Positions 8,039-17,892 are shown, counted from the first letter of the stretch. The stretch: 64,000 nucleotides of DNA from Candidatus Accumulibacter cognatus (GCA_013414765.1 CP058708.1:2103553-2167552), one strand, 5' to 3'. Notes: generated from the letters alone by a model not told the origin. Made by a program: numbers and translations.

Positions 8039-9086
8039 GGCTCATTATGCGTTTCGGACGGCTAGGCCAAGAGGGCATGGAGGAGAGATTTCAGCAAGCC
8101 TTTGCCACGAATTCTGGCGTTGTGCACGAACTGGAAGAAGCCCAGATAGAGCGGGAGTTTTTCTTGTGAGAGGCCACGATGGGGACGCAACCAAGAGCGC
8201 AGCAACGACCAGAAGCCTTCCATCGTATTGACAGGGACTTCATGAAACCCGTCGCCGTCCTCATCGCGGGCGTACTCGCCCCGACTATGGCACACGGTTT
8301 TGTGTCCGTACCCCCACTCGGGCAGGCGAGCGTAGATGTCATACTCATCGGTGTAGAGGGTCGTGCCGGGTACGATGACGGCCAAGATCAACGGCTTGAG
8401 GGTCGGCTGCTGGACGTTTTCGAGCATCCGCACCAGGACCTCTCCACCGCGTTGAAGCATCCCGAAAATTGGTGGCTTCTCTTTTTCGAGGGTACCGCGC
8501 CCGCGAGCGCCCTTCAAGCGCCGCCGTCGGCCCTTACGGCCTTTTTTTTACTGCCTCGGGGTGGCCCTTGTGGCCGGCCACGACATAGACCTCGTCACAC
8601 TCGACCTCGCCCGAAAGCGTCGGCTCCGCTTGCACCGCCACGATGCCCGTGCGCAATGGCGAGGTCATGCGGTGCGCATCATCTTTATTCAGACCCCACT
8701 CCTGCCCGATCTGCTCGTTGGAGAGGTTCAGACCCATCAAGTACAGGCACCAGATCCACACCCCCAACGGTTGATGGTGACCCGCGAAGATCGTGCCGGT
8801 CAAGTCGTCAAAGTAGCGTCGGCAAGCCGTGCAGCGATATTTCCGGCGCGACGGCTGGGTCGTGTCATGACCTTGCCGGGTCACTTCGGGTGAGGCACAA
8901 TGCGGGCAGCACACTCCCTCCGGCCAGCGCCGTTCGCGTACTTCGTCGTAACACTTGGCATCGTCCAGCAAGTTCTGAAGGTGGAGCATCGGGCCATATC
9001 CTTACGGAATAACAACCCAAAATTCTATCGGAATGGGTGCCTCCCTGCACATAGATCTTCAACCGTCCGAAACGCATAAAGAGCCA
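8039..9086 (-). mobile_element. IS1595-family insertion sequence in the ISNCY right end
   Basis: This 1048-bp element has 23-bp terminal inverted repeats with one mismatch (8039-8061 and 9064-9086, starting GGCTCATTATGCG and GGCTCTTTATGCG). It is flanked by the 8-bp duplication ATTTGGAA at 8031-8038 and 9087-9094, the duplication length usual for IS1595. The target was the terminal inverted repeat of the ISNCY-type element. It encodes one transposase on the minus strand, broken by a frameshift in a run of eight A. Confidence 0.93.
8062..8989 (-). pseudogene. IS1595-family transposase, frameshifted
   Basis: The first frame (8989 down to 8534) encodes a zinc-ribbon (CCPHCAS and YRCTACRRYFDDLTG), then GEVECDEVYVVAGHKG with the first catalytic Asp, and breaks at PEAVKK. 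The minus strand there has eight A (8542-8549). The second frame (about 8545 down to 8062) resumes with KGARGRGTLEKEKPPIFG, TTLYTDEYDIYARLPEWG with the second Asp, and VNTMEGFWSLLRSWLRPHRG. Joining them needs one base fewer in the run (seven A). This may be an indel mutation or a site of transcriptional slippage; sequence alone does not tell. Confidence 0.85.
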
Positions 9087-9094
9087 TTTGGAAT

Positions 9095-9123
9095 TGCTGG
9101 CCCTTTATCCTCCTTCTACAATC
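9095..9123 (+). promoter_or_regulatory. Candidate hybrid promoter for the phosphatase gene
   Basis: TTGCTG at 9095-9100 is the last six bases of the ISNCY-type element. TACAAT lies at 9118-9123 in host DNA, with a 17-bp spacer. This is a sound sigma-70 arrangement in which the IS end supplies the -35 and the chromosome the -10, placed 66 bp before the gene at 9190. Transcription start data are needed to confirm it. Confidence 0.45.
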
Positions 9124-9189
9124 CCTTGACGGGACGGTATTCTCTCGGCCGTGACTGCGACGTCAATTACCTGCTGCACACTGTGAAGA

Positions 9190-9846
9190 ATGTTTGAAGC
9201 GGTCCTGTTCGACCTTGACGGAACTTTTGCCGATACCGCTCCGGATCTGGCGGCGGCACTCAACCGCTTGCGCTCTGATCTCGGCTTGGCAGCGCTTCCG
9301 GCGGCCCGCTTGCGTTCCCTCACTTCTCAGGGCGTCCGGGGCATGCTGAAGGCGGGACTCGACATGCAGCCGGGCGATCCGGACTATGCGGAGTTCCATG
9401 ATCGCTTCCTGCTCTATTACAGCCAGGACATCTGCGTCGGGACGACGGTTTTCCCGGGGATTGACGAACTGCTTGGCGGCTTTGAGCGCCGCGGTTCGCC
9501 GTGGGGAATCATCACCAACAAGGCGCAACGCTTCACCCTGCCGCTGCTGAACCAATTGGGTTACGCCAAACGTGCCGCCTGCGTGGTCAGCGGCGACTCT
9601 GCGCGGCGTGCCAAGCCCGCAGCCCAGCCGATGCAGCTGGCATGCGCGCTGATTTCAAGGGAGCCCGCGCGCTGCCTTTACGTCGGTGATGACTTGCGTG
9701 ACATCCAGGCTGGTCGGGCCGTCGGTATGGCCACAGTGGCGGTGCGCTACGGCTATCTTGGCGATGGCGCCCCGATCGAGGCCTGGGGTGCCGATCATCT
9801 CGTCGATGATGCCCGGGAGATCGCCGCGCTGGCTGGCATCTACTGA
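9190..9846 (+). CDS. gph: HAD-family phosphatase, Gph/MupP type
   Basis: A 218-residue haloacid-dehalogenase phosphatase. Motif I is VLFDLDGTFADT with nucleophile Asp8 and general acid Asp10. Motif II lies near residue 108 (WGIITNK) and the metal-binding motif near 166 (YVGDDLRDIQAG), followed by VAVRYGYLG. Genes like this are usually annotated phosphoglycolate phosphatase. The sequence also closely resembles MupP, the MurNAc-6-phosphate phosphatase of Pseudomonas (same ITNK, VGDDLRDI and AVRYGY blocks). The presence of amgK-murU in the window makes the MupP role attractive, but this is inference. It is the first host gene after the IS island, so any original upstream partner has been displaced or lost. 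It is followed by cbiX on the same strand. Confidence 0.88.
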   Translation: MFEAVLFDLDGTFADTAPDLAAALNRLRSDLGLAALPAARLRSLTSQGVRGMLKAGLDMQPGDPDYAEFHDRFLLYYSQDICVGTTVFPGIDELLGGFERRGSPWGIITNKAQRFTLPLLNQLGYAKRAACVVSGDSARRAKPAAQPMQLACALISREPARCLYVGDDLRDIQAGRAVGMATVAVRYGYLGDGAPIEAWGADHLVDDAREIAALAGIY

Positions 9847-9884
9847 TCCGTGTTGCGGGTGTCGTGATGCGTTACAGTGCACGT

Positions 9885-10259
9885 ATGCCACGAACCGCTT
9901 TGATCCTTTTCGCCCATGGCGCACGTGACCCGGAATGGGCCGAGCCGATGCGCCGCGTCTGTGCAGCGGTGCGCGAACAGGCGCCCGAACTGCGTGTTGA
10001 ACTGGCCTTTCTCGAGTCCATCAAACCAGATTTGCGCGCGTGCGTTGAATCACTGATCGCCGAATGCTGGGAACGTATCCTGGTTGTGCCGATGTTCATC
10101 GCTCGCGGTGGACATCTGAAGCGAGATGTGCCGCTGCTGCTCGAAGAACTGCGACAGCGTCATCCGCAGACGTGCTTTGAACTCGCGCCTGCGATTGGCG
10201 AGGCCGAGCCCATCGTTCAGGCCATGGCCCGGCATGCGCTGGCGCTCGCCAGTCGCTGA
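9885..10259 (+). CDS. cbiX: Small CbiX/SirB-type chelatase
   Basis: A 124-residue single-domain protein of the CbiX/SirB chelatase family, which inserts cobalt or iron into sirohydrochlorin. The metal-binding His sits in the opening motif LILFAHGARDPEW, and a second characteristic stretch is RILVVPMFIARGGHLKRDVP, with GGH supplying another His. Single-domain proteins of this length work as symmetric dimers, whereas longer relatives carry two copies. The ATG at 9885 gives the natural N-terminus (MPRTALILFAHG); a GTG at 9864 would add seven residues. It lies 38 bp after the phosphatase gene and may be cotranscribed. Its true substrate cannot be read from sequence. Confidence 0.85.
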   Translation: MPRTALILFAHGARDPEWAEPMRRVCAAVREQAPELRVELAFLESIKPDLRACVESLIAECWERILVVPMFIARGGHLKRDVPLLLEELRQRHPQTCFELAPAIGEAEPIVQAMARHALALASR

Positions 10260-10380
10260 GGCGGTACGGCTGCCACGGAGGATGGTCAGCAGGCAAGCGC
10301 GCCTTACTGTGATGCGCCTGCGAGTCTGCGTTCTTTAGGCGCTTATGACTGAGATCTATACATTTTGTGAGCAGACTTTG

Positions 10381-11898
10381 TCATGCGGTAGCGCCTGCGA
10401 GAGCGGGAACGATGATTTGAGCGGTGATGCGGCAAGCGGCGGCAATGGCGCTACGGCCAAGACGGGTCAGATCATGGCGGTCGCTATGGGCGACTTTCTT
10501 GATCAGGCCGAACTTGCGCAGACGCCCAAGGTAACGGGTCATGCTCGACACGGAGAGATTGGGCAAGAAGCGCGACAAATCGGCACGGCGAATGCCTTGG
10601 ATGTTGAACTCAGGACGCTGCAAGGCGCGCAGCGACGTTTGCTGCGTCGAATCGAAGAAGTTGAAACCCTGGAGGGTATGGCCGTCGACGATCTTGGGGC
10701 GGGTGAGTCGATGCAGGTTGCGATCACCTGCAGAAGGGTCGTCGAGAGCGGACAGGTATTCCAGGTAGCGCCGGTGACAGCCGAGCAGAATTTGGCGCAA
10801 ATCGATGAGGCTGTAGATGGTCTTCCTGAGCGGGGCGATTTCGTGGGTTTCGTGGTGATCACGATGTTCCCCCTTGCGGTAGTGTTTGAAGCAGGACACG
10901 TCGTTGGTAGTGGTTTCCAAGCGCAAGACGCGATGGAACTTGTCGTACATCTTGATCGATACCTGACCGAGGCGGTGCTGGATACAGGGACCTTCTATGC
11001 GGGTGGCCAAGCGACTGCCGATTTCCTGTGCCAGTTGCGGTGTCATCTTCTTGCCCAGGAAACTCGCCACCTGCTCGGCCTTGACCGAGAAGATCGCCTA
11101 CCGGGAGAGTTCCTCGTAGAGCGGCTTGATGATCTCTTCGGAGCGAAACACCCGATCAGTAGAGTCTTCAACCTGCATCAGACTCCCTTGGTAGGTCTGG
11201 CCGGAGACATCGAGCACCGGGCAGCACTGCTGGGCATAGCGGTCCAGGATCGCGTGCAGGGTGTCTGGCGAGAAGCCGTCGGCAAGTTGCTGGGCACGTG
11301 CCCAGTCGCCGACACGAATGAAGGCATTGTCAGCCATCGCGTAGTCTATCCTTTCGGCTTCGAGAGAACGCGCCAGCCAACTGTGGCCATTACAGTAGAA
11401 CTGAAACCGGAAAGGACAGCACGTCGGGACACGCAGGGAGATGAGTCCGAGAGTTTTGTCGATCCAGTAGAAATAATAGTGGAGGCACTTGCCCGAGGTA
11501 TGGCACAGAAAGGTCTGGTGAGTTTGCTTGTCGTGCTACGGTTCGTAGGCGTCGCAGGCTTCCATCGCGGAGAGGAGATGCACCAACCCAGGGGGATCGC
11601 CAGGGTCCTTGAGCACTGTGGCAACGACCTCTTCCTGGCGGACAGGCGTCTGGGGAATGTGCTCGATTCGCGCTCCGTGCATACTCGCCAGCGCCTGTGC
11701 GGTTTCATGAAGGCGATCACGCAGCGGCTCGGCCAAACGAGGGTAGTCAACAATGCGGATGTGATTGGCATTAAGGAAACTCGTCATCCCCGCCGCATAA
11801 CAGGCGCCCGGCTAGGTTCCGGTAATCACTACCCGGTCGTAGCACGACGGCACTCCTGCAAGCCGTTCTTGATACCGATCAGTCAGCATTTCGGTCAT
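10381..11898 (-). pseudogene. Conserved 505-codon gene with three in-frame TAG codons
   Basis: From the ATG at 11898 (GGAGGTGACGACC just upstream) to the TGA at 10381-10383 the frame is continuous for 505 codons, broken only by three TAG codons at 11812-11814, 11536-11538 and 11098-11100 (codons 29, 121 and 267). It matches a common bacterial protein of unknown role: CYDRVVITGT, AGMTSFLNANHIRIVDYPR, GKCLHYYFYWIDK, CCPVLDVSGQTY, VASFLGKKMTPQLAQEIGSR, FNIQGIRRADL and a C-terminal winged helix (RYLGRLRKFGLIKKV). Relatives have Leu, Trp and Gln at the three stops, as I recall them. No indel is visible, so decay is recent or the TAGs are read through. I do not know its function. Confidence 0.75.
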
Positions 11899-11983
11899 GG
11901 TCGTCACCTCCACTTGCTCTCTTCCGTTACGACAACCACTTCAAGCTGTTTGGTTCCGGCTTCGCCGGCTTAGGGGAAGGTCG

Positions 11984-12685
11984 GTGGCTGACATCACCTT
12001 GTCGCCGATCGGCTATCTGGCGACGCCATTTCGGGAGCGCTTCGGCATTCCTCGTCAGCCGCGCCTGGCACCGCATGCACGCGGCCAACTGCGCCTGCTG
12101 CGACCTTATGACCGGGAGGAAGCGGTGCGTGGCCTGGCGGCCTTCTCGCATGTCTGGCTCAGTTTTGTCTTCCACCACTGCAGCGGCGATTGGCACCCGA
12201 CGGTTCGGCCGCCGCGGCTGGGAGGCAATCAACGCGTTGGTGTATTCGCCAGCCGCAGCCCGTTTCGCCCGAATCCTCTGGGGCTGTCGCTGGTTGAATT
12301 ATTGTCCATTGAAACGCGTACGGGGGTGGTATTGACTTTTGGCGGCGTTGACCTGCTTGACGGAACACCAGTCCTCGACATCAAACCTTACCTTCCCTTT
12401 GTCGAGAGCGAGCCGGCGGCCCGCAGTGGTTTCGTCGAGGGTCCGCCGCCGCAACTGGCGGTCGATTTCAGCAGGCAGGCGGCGATGCAATTGTGCCAGC
12501 ACGAATCTCGCTGGCCGGACCTGGCGGCGCTGCTGTGTGAGGTATTGGCGCAGGACCCGCGTCCGGCCTACGCGAGCGACCCGCTGCGACGCTATGGCTT
12601 GCGTCTTTACGATCTGGAAGTCAAATGGCGTTGTACGGGGATGCGGGCCGTCGTTGAGGAAATTGTCCCGGCCGTGGCCGATTGA
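11984..12685 (+). CDS. trmO: tRNA (N6-threonylcarbamoyladenosine37-N6)-methyltransferase TrmO
   Basis: A 233-residue TrmO (formerly TsaA/YaeB). It N6-methylates t6A at position 37 of threonine tRNA using S-adenosylmethionine, which tunes decoding. The protein opens ADITLSPIGYLATPFRERFG and carries the diagnostic block VGVFASRSPFRPNPLGLSLV, then GVDLLDGTPVLDIKPYLPF, and a C-terminal domain with YGLRLYDLEVKW. The start is taken as GTG at 11984, because GGGGAAGG lies at 11973-11980 and the family begins at this point. It is divergent from the broken gene upstream; the 85 bp between them hold both ribosome sites and probably a promoter for each. Confidence 0.92.
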   Translation: MADITLSPIGYLATPFRERFGIPRQPRLAPHARGQLRLLRPYDREEAVRGLAAFSHVWLSFVFHHCSGDWHPTVRPPRLGGNQRVGVFASRSPFRPNPLGLSLVELLSIETRTGVVLTFGGVDLLDGTPVLDIKPYLPFVESEPAARSGFVEGPPPQLAVDFSRQAAMQLCQHESRWPDLAALLCEVLAQDPRPAYASDPLRRYGLRLYDLEVKWRCTGMRAVVEEIVPAVAD

Positions 12686-12800
12686 TGGCCCAGTCCGTCG
12701 ACAGTGCCTGCTCCGGTAAGCAAGTTGCAGGTGGGTTGCGTCGGGAGCACGACTCAAGGCGAGGTGGCGAGTATTCCGAGCATTCCGGTCCCCGCGAAGG

Positions 12801-13439
12801 TCACGGCGCCAGGCGTTCGCGAACCCATTGCTGATCGCTGTTCAGTCGGTAGCGAAGACGGTCGTGCAGACGGCTCTTTCTGCCCTGCCAGAATTCCCAG
12901 GTATCGGGACGCAGCCGGTAGCCGCCCCAGTGCGGTGGACGGGGCGGGTGCAGCAGGAACTTTGCGCCATAGCGGGCGGCATTGCCGACGAGGACGCTGC
13001 GGCTGGCAATCACCTGGCTCTGCGGACTCGCCCAGGCGCCGATGCGCGAATCGAGTGGGCGGCTGGCGAAGTACGCATCGCTTTCGGCGGCACTCACTTT
13101 TTCGACGCAACCCTCGATGCGCACCACCCGCTCCAGGTCGACCCAATGAAACTGCAGCGCTGCCCAGGGGTTGGCAGCGAGTTCGCGACCCTTGCGACTA
13201 TCGTAGTTGGTGAACCAGGTGATGCCCTTTTCGTCATAGCCCTTGATCAGCACCACGCGGGTCGACGGGCGCAGGCGGCTGTCTACCGTCGCCAGGGTCA
13301 TGGCGTTGGGTTCGGGGACTTGCGCGCTGATCGCTTCGCTGATCCATTTCTCGAACTGTTTGAGGGGGTCGGCGAGTGACGCGTCCTCACTGAGTTCGGC
13401 GCGTTCGTAGCTTTTGCGGAGGTCGGCGAGCTTGGTCAT
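12801..13439 (-). CDS. pdxH: Pyridoxamine 5'-phosphate oxidase
   Basis: A 212-residue PdxH, which oxidises pyridoxamine- and pyridoxine-5'-phosphate to pyridoxal 5'-phosphate with FMN and oxygen. Visible family blocks are [76 protein letters not shown] and the C-terminal [23 protein letters not shown] region split by a turn, closing RERLAP. Length is standard. It lies convergent to trmO (115 bp apart) and downstream of the M61 peptidase gene on the same strand. pdxA for vitamin B6 synthesis is also in this window at 26944, but they are not linked. Confidence 0.95.
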   Translation of the reverse strand: MTKLADLRKSYERAELSEDASLADPLKQFEKWISEAISAQVPEPNAMTLATVDSRLRPSTRVVLIKGYDEKGITWFTNYDSRKGRELAANPWAALQFHWVDLERVVRIEGCVEKVSAAESDAYFASRPLDSRIGAWASPQSQVIASRSVLVGNAARYGAKFLLHPPRPPHWGGYRLRPDTWEFWQGRKSRLHDRLRYRLNSDQQWVRERLAP

Positions 13440-13511
13440 CTGGCGTACGAAGAGGCAATGGGTGGAGTCTGGCGGGGCTGGATCATGCAGTGGCGGATTA
13501 TCGTCGATGCG

Positions 13512-15278
13512 CTACCCCTGCAGCCAGTTCTTGCGCAGGGAGTTGCGTTTTCGCTGCAACTGCAACTGGTGGCGATCCTTGGCCGGCGCGCCGAGTTGAA
13601 CCGTGAATTCCATCAGTTCGTCGCGTCGAAAGGCATGCAGGTGGACCATTTCGCCGGCCTGACGGCGACTCAACAGGCGGTCGAAGGTCGATGGCGTGAC
13701 TCGCAAGCCATCGATCGCCAGCAGCAGGTCGCCGGCCGACAGTCCGGCGACCTGCGCCGGGCTGTCTTCGTAGACTGTCGTCAATCGGACCTCGCTGCCG
13801 TCGCTGCTGGTTCTCACGCCGAGCGACGGGTTGGTGGAGATTGCCGAACGCTTCAGCCGGATGCCAAAGGGCCGCAGCAATTGCGCCAGGTCCACGTCGG
13901 TCGTGCCATGGATGGCTTCGGCGAAAAAGTGCTCGAGGTCGAGGCCGGACAGTTCTTCGGCGAGCAGCCGGATGTCCTCGTCGCCAATGCCGCAGCGCTG
14001 CTCACCCTGGCCATGGCGTTGCCAGAGCGCGCGCATCACGTCGTCCAGTGAAATCCGGTTGCTGGTCTCGGCGCGCAGCTTCAGGTCGAGTGCCAGCGCC
14101 ACCAGCGCTCCCTTGGTGTAGTAGCTGACCACTGCATTCGGGGTGTTTTCGTCTGGCCGGTAGTATTTCGTCCAGGCGTCGAAACTCGACTCGGCAAGCG
14201 TTTGCCGCTGCCGACCGGGGTTGTCGTGGACCTTATCGATCGTCCTGGCGACCAGCGCCAGCCAGTCTTTCAACGGGATCAGGCCGCAGCGTAGTAGCGC
14301 CAGGTCGTCGTAGTACGAGGTGAAACCCTCGAAGGCCCAGAGCAGGGTGGTGTAGTTCTCGGCATCGAGATTGTAGGACGAGAATGCTGCAGGCTGGATG
14401 CGCTTGACGTTCCATGCGTGGAAATACTCGTGGCTGCACAGACCGAGAAAGCTGCGATAGCGCTTCGGTGTGCCGCGCATGCCAGGGTAGGGCAGATCGT
14501 CGCGGGCGCAGAGCAGCGCCGTCGAAGCCCGATGCTCAAGTCCGCCATATGCATCGTCGACGGCGGTGACCAGGAAAACGTAATGCGGCATCGGTGCCGG
14601 TTCGCCGAAGAAGCGGATCTGCCATTCACAGATACGCTGGAGGTCGGCGGTCAGGCGCGCCAGGTCGCAGTCATGACGCCCGCTGATGGCGATCTCGTGC
14701 GGGACACCGCAGGCCGTGAATGTGGCCAGCGTGAAAGTGCCCATTTCGACCGGGTGATCGATCAATTCGTCATAGTTGGCGGCTCGGTAGAGACCGAAAG
14801 CGTGTCGCTGGCTAGTCTGGTCGCATGCCGGGGTGAGCGCAGTGGCGACACGCCAGGCTTCGAAGTCCCTGCCGATCGGCCGCTGGATATAGACCAGACA
14901 TGGCAGATGTTCATGACCGAGGGCGCGCAGGAATACGCTGCTGCCATTGAAAAAGGCGTGTGTCTGGTCGACATGCGCAGCGCGTACCGAGAGATCCCAG
15001 GCGTAGACCTCGCAGATGACGGTAAGCGCCACACCCTTGCCAACCGGTGCAGCCTGCCAGCTATGTTTGTCGATCTTGGTTAGCGCGACCATTTTGCCAG
15101 CGGTCTCGGCACGAATCGCGACGATGTGGCGCGCGAAGTCACGAATCAGGTAGCTGCCGGGGATCCAGGCCGGCATTGCGAAACGCTGCCCGGCCGGGTC
15201 GGGTGTGGCAAGCGTGCAGCGCACTTCGAGAAGATGCGCCGCAGGCCTGCTCGGACGGATGCTGTAGCGGATGTGCAT
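13512..15278 (-). CDS. M61-family glycyl aminopeptidase-like protein with PDZ domain
   Basis: About 588 residues. The N-terminal beta domain starts MHIRYSIRPS and includes FAMPAWIPGSYLIRDFARH. The zinc metallopeptidase core has HEYFHAWNVKRI (HExxH) near residue 281, with the third ligand probably the Glu in LLWAFEGFTSYYDDL. A PDZ domain near the C-terminus shows PAQVAGLSAGDLLLAIDGLR. M61 enzymes remove N-terminal Gly or Ala; the biological substrate is unknown. The ATG at 15278 fits the family N-terminus and follows a GAGG; earlier starts at 15287 and 15356 are possible. No signal peptide is evident. It ends in TAG. Confidence 0.88.
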   Translation of the reverse strand: MHIRYSIRPSRPAAHLLEVRCTLATPDPAGQRFAMPAWIPGSYLIRDFARHIVAIRAETAGKMVALTKIDKHSWQAAPVGKGVALTVICEVYAWDLSVRAAHVDQTHAFFNGSSVFLRALGHEHLPCLVYIQRPIGRDFEAWRVATALTPACDQTSQRHAFGLYRAANYDELIDHPVEMGTFTLATFTACGVPHEIAISGRHDCDLARLTADLQRICEWQIRFFGEPAPMPHYVFLVTAVDDAYGGLEHRASTALLCARDDLPYPGMRGTPKRYRSFLGLCSHEYFHAWNVKRIQPAAFSSYNLDAENYTTLLWAFEGFTSYYDDLALLRCGLIPLKDWLALVARTIDKVHDNPGRQRQTLAESSFDAWTKYYRPDENTPNAVVSYYTKGALVALALDLKLRAETSNRISLDDVMRALWQRHGQGEQRCGIGDEDIRLLAEELSGLDLEHFFAEAIHGTTDVDLAQLLRPFGIRLKRSAISTNPSLGVRTSSDGSEVRLTTVYEDSPAQVAGLSAGDLLLAIDGLRVTPSTFDRLLSRRQAGEMVHLHAFRRDELMEFTVQLGAPAKDRHQLQLQRKRNSLRKNWLQG

Positions 15279-15623
15279 AGGCCTCATCGCTTGAGTGGGT
15301 CTGGTCAGGGTGTTGCCGGAATTGTACGGCTTGCGTGCGCTGCCATGTGCAGGCATGGGGTCAACATCGGGGCGATGCAGCGCGGGCCGTGCGAGCGGGA
15401 AACGCTCATCACTGCCATGAATCTGGGGTGCCTGGAAAAGTCATGGCCGTCAGCATGGCCGCCAGCCGGGGGAACTTTCCTTTCATGACCGAATCATCAT
15501 TAAATTGGCGCTTGGCTGAATGCGCAAGTCATGCCAGAATCGAAACCTCCGGGAATCGGGGGGATGGCCTGATTTCCCTGGATTTCACCCATCAATTACC
15601 TGAAGACACATGGAGGAGACACA
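15279..15623. other. 345-bp gap between divergent genes
   Basis: This gap separates the M61 peptidase (minus) from gltI (plus). A minus-strand TACAAT lies at 15321-15326, a possible -10 for the peptidase. On the plus strand TTGGCT at 15512-15517 and CAGAAT at 15535-15540 are 17 bp apart, a weak candidate promoter for gltI. I found no convincing sigma-54 -24/-12 element, although glutamate uptake operons are often sigma-54 dependent. Nothing else is evident. Confidence 0.35.
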
Positions 15624-16529
15624 ATGAGCCCATATTGCAGAGGTCTTATGCTGGCAGCAACGCTGTCGGCGAGCCTGCTGTCGGCACCGGTTCTGGCGCA
15701 GGAACTGACCGGCACGCTGAAGAAGATCAAGGAAACCGGAGTCATCACGCTCGGGCATCGCGAGTCGTCGATACCCTTCTCGTATTATGACGACAAGCAG
15801 CAGGTCATCGGCTATTCGCAGGAGATGATGATGAAGGCGGTCGACGCCATCAAGGCAGAGCTGAAGCTGGCCAAGCTTGACATCAAGCTGATGCCGGTGA
15901 CCTCGGCGAACCGCATCACGCTGGTCCAGAACGGCTCGGTCGACCTGGAATGTGGTTCGACGACCAACAACACCGAACGTCAGAAGCAGGTCAGTTTTTC
16001 CAATACCATCTTCATCATCGGCACCCGTTTGATGACCAAGACCAATTCCGGGATCACCGATTTCCCCGAACTGGCGGGCAAGAATGTCGTGACCACGGCC
16101 GGTACCACCTCGGAGCGTCTGCTGCGCAAGATGAACGAGGACAAGCAGATGAAGATGAACATCATCAGCGCCAAGGACCACGGAGAAGCCTTTCTGACCC
16201 TGGAGACCGGCCGCGCGGTCGCCTTCATGATGGACGACGCGCTGCTCTACGGCGAAATGGCCAAGGCCAAGAAAGCCAGCGACTGGGTGGTGGTCGGCAC
16301 GCCGCAGTCGTTTGAAGCCTATGGCTGCATGTTGCGCAAGGATGACCCGGCCTTCAAGAAGGTCGTCGATGGTGCACTGGCCAAGGCCATGACCTCGGGT
16401 GAAGCCGAAAAAATCTACGCCAAGTGGTTTCTGCAACCAATCCCGCCGAAAGGCCTGAACCTCAATTTCCCGCTTTCCGAAGCCGTCAAGAAGCTATTCA
16501 AGGCGCCCAACGACAAGGCGTTCGAGTAA
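15624..16529 (+). CDS. gltI: Glutamate/aspartate ABC transporter, periplasmic binding protein
   Basis: A 301-residue solute-binding protein of the GltI type. A signal peptide covers about residues 1-25 (ending PVLA before QELTGTLKKI). The mature part has GVITLGHRESSIPFSYYDD, NRITLVQNGSVDLECGSTTN, TAGTTSERLLRKMNED and the hinge block ALLYGEMAKAKKASDW, all typical for glutamate/aspartate binding proteins. GGAGGAG at 15612-15618 gives a strong ribosome site. It is the first gene of the Glu unit. The permease and ATPase genes (gltJKL) come only after an intervening asparaginase gene. A stem-loop between 16571 and 16602 probably sets off its transcript end. Confidence 0.93.
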   Translation: MSPYCRGLMLAATLSASLLSAPVLAQELTGTLKKIKETGVITLGHRESSIPFSYYDDKQQVIGYSQEMMMKAVDAIKAELKLAKLDIKLMPVTSANRITLVQNGSVDLECGSTTNNTERQKQVSFSNTIFIIGTRLMTKTNSGITDFPELAGKNVVTTAGTTSERLLRKMNEDKQMKMNIISAKDHGEAFLTLETGRAVAFMMDDALLYGEMAKAKKASDWVVVGTPQSFEAYGCMLRKDDPAFKKVVDGALAKAMTSGEAEKIYAKWFLQPIPPKGLNLNFPLSEAVKKLFKAPNDKAFE

Positions 16530-16552
16530 GTTGTCGTGCCGGGGCTGGCTGA

Positions 16553-17713
<1,161 letters not shown>

Positions 17714-17892
17714 GCTCGGTTCGGAAACCAGGGCAGGGCAGGGCGGTCCAGGACTTTCCTGCCTCTTTCCATGGAAGTCGCGTCAGCGACTCACGAACCT
17801 CCCCTCGCTCGCCAGCGGAAGAGCGTATGCGACCACAAGGGATCGATGGCGAGATGGGGAATTCGCGGAGCCTGTTCCGTGCTCATCGAGCG

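Larger units (their letters stand above)
5365..9100 (-). mobile_element. ISNCY-type insertion sequence carrying two later insertions
   Basis: Left end CAGCAATTCCAAATTT is at 5365-5380. The right end has the same 16 bases in inverted form, split by an IS1595 insertion: AA at 8029-8030, ATTTGGAA at 8031-8038, then TTGCTG at 9095-9100. The element is bounded by a 9-bp duplication, GCCCTTTAT, at 5356-5364 and 9101-9109. The G of the left copy is also the last base of the ISAs1 element, so this element inserted right at the ISAs1/host junction. It encodes one DDE transposase on the minus strand. An IS3 element lies near its right end. Confidence 0.82.

Noticed and set aside
10345..11973. A 542-codon open frame on the plus strand
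   Set aside because: It lies antisense to a recognisable gene, its translation resembles no family I know, and GC-rich codon use commonly leaves such shadow frames open.
15440..15620. Sigma-54 promoter upstream of gltI
   Set aside because: GG-N10-GC spacings occur by chance but none has acceptable -24/-12 context.
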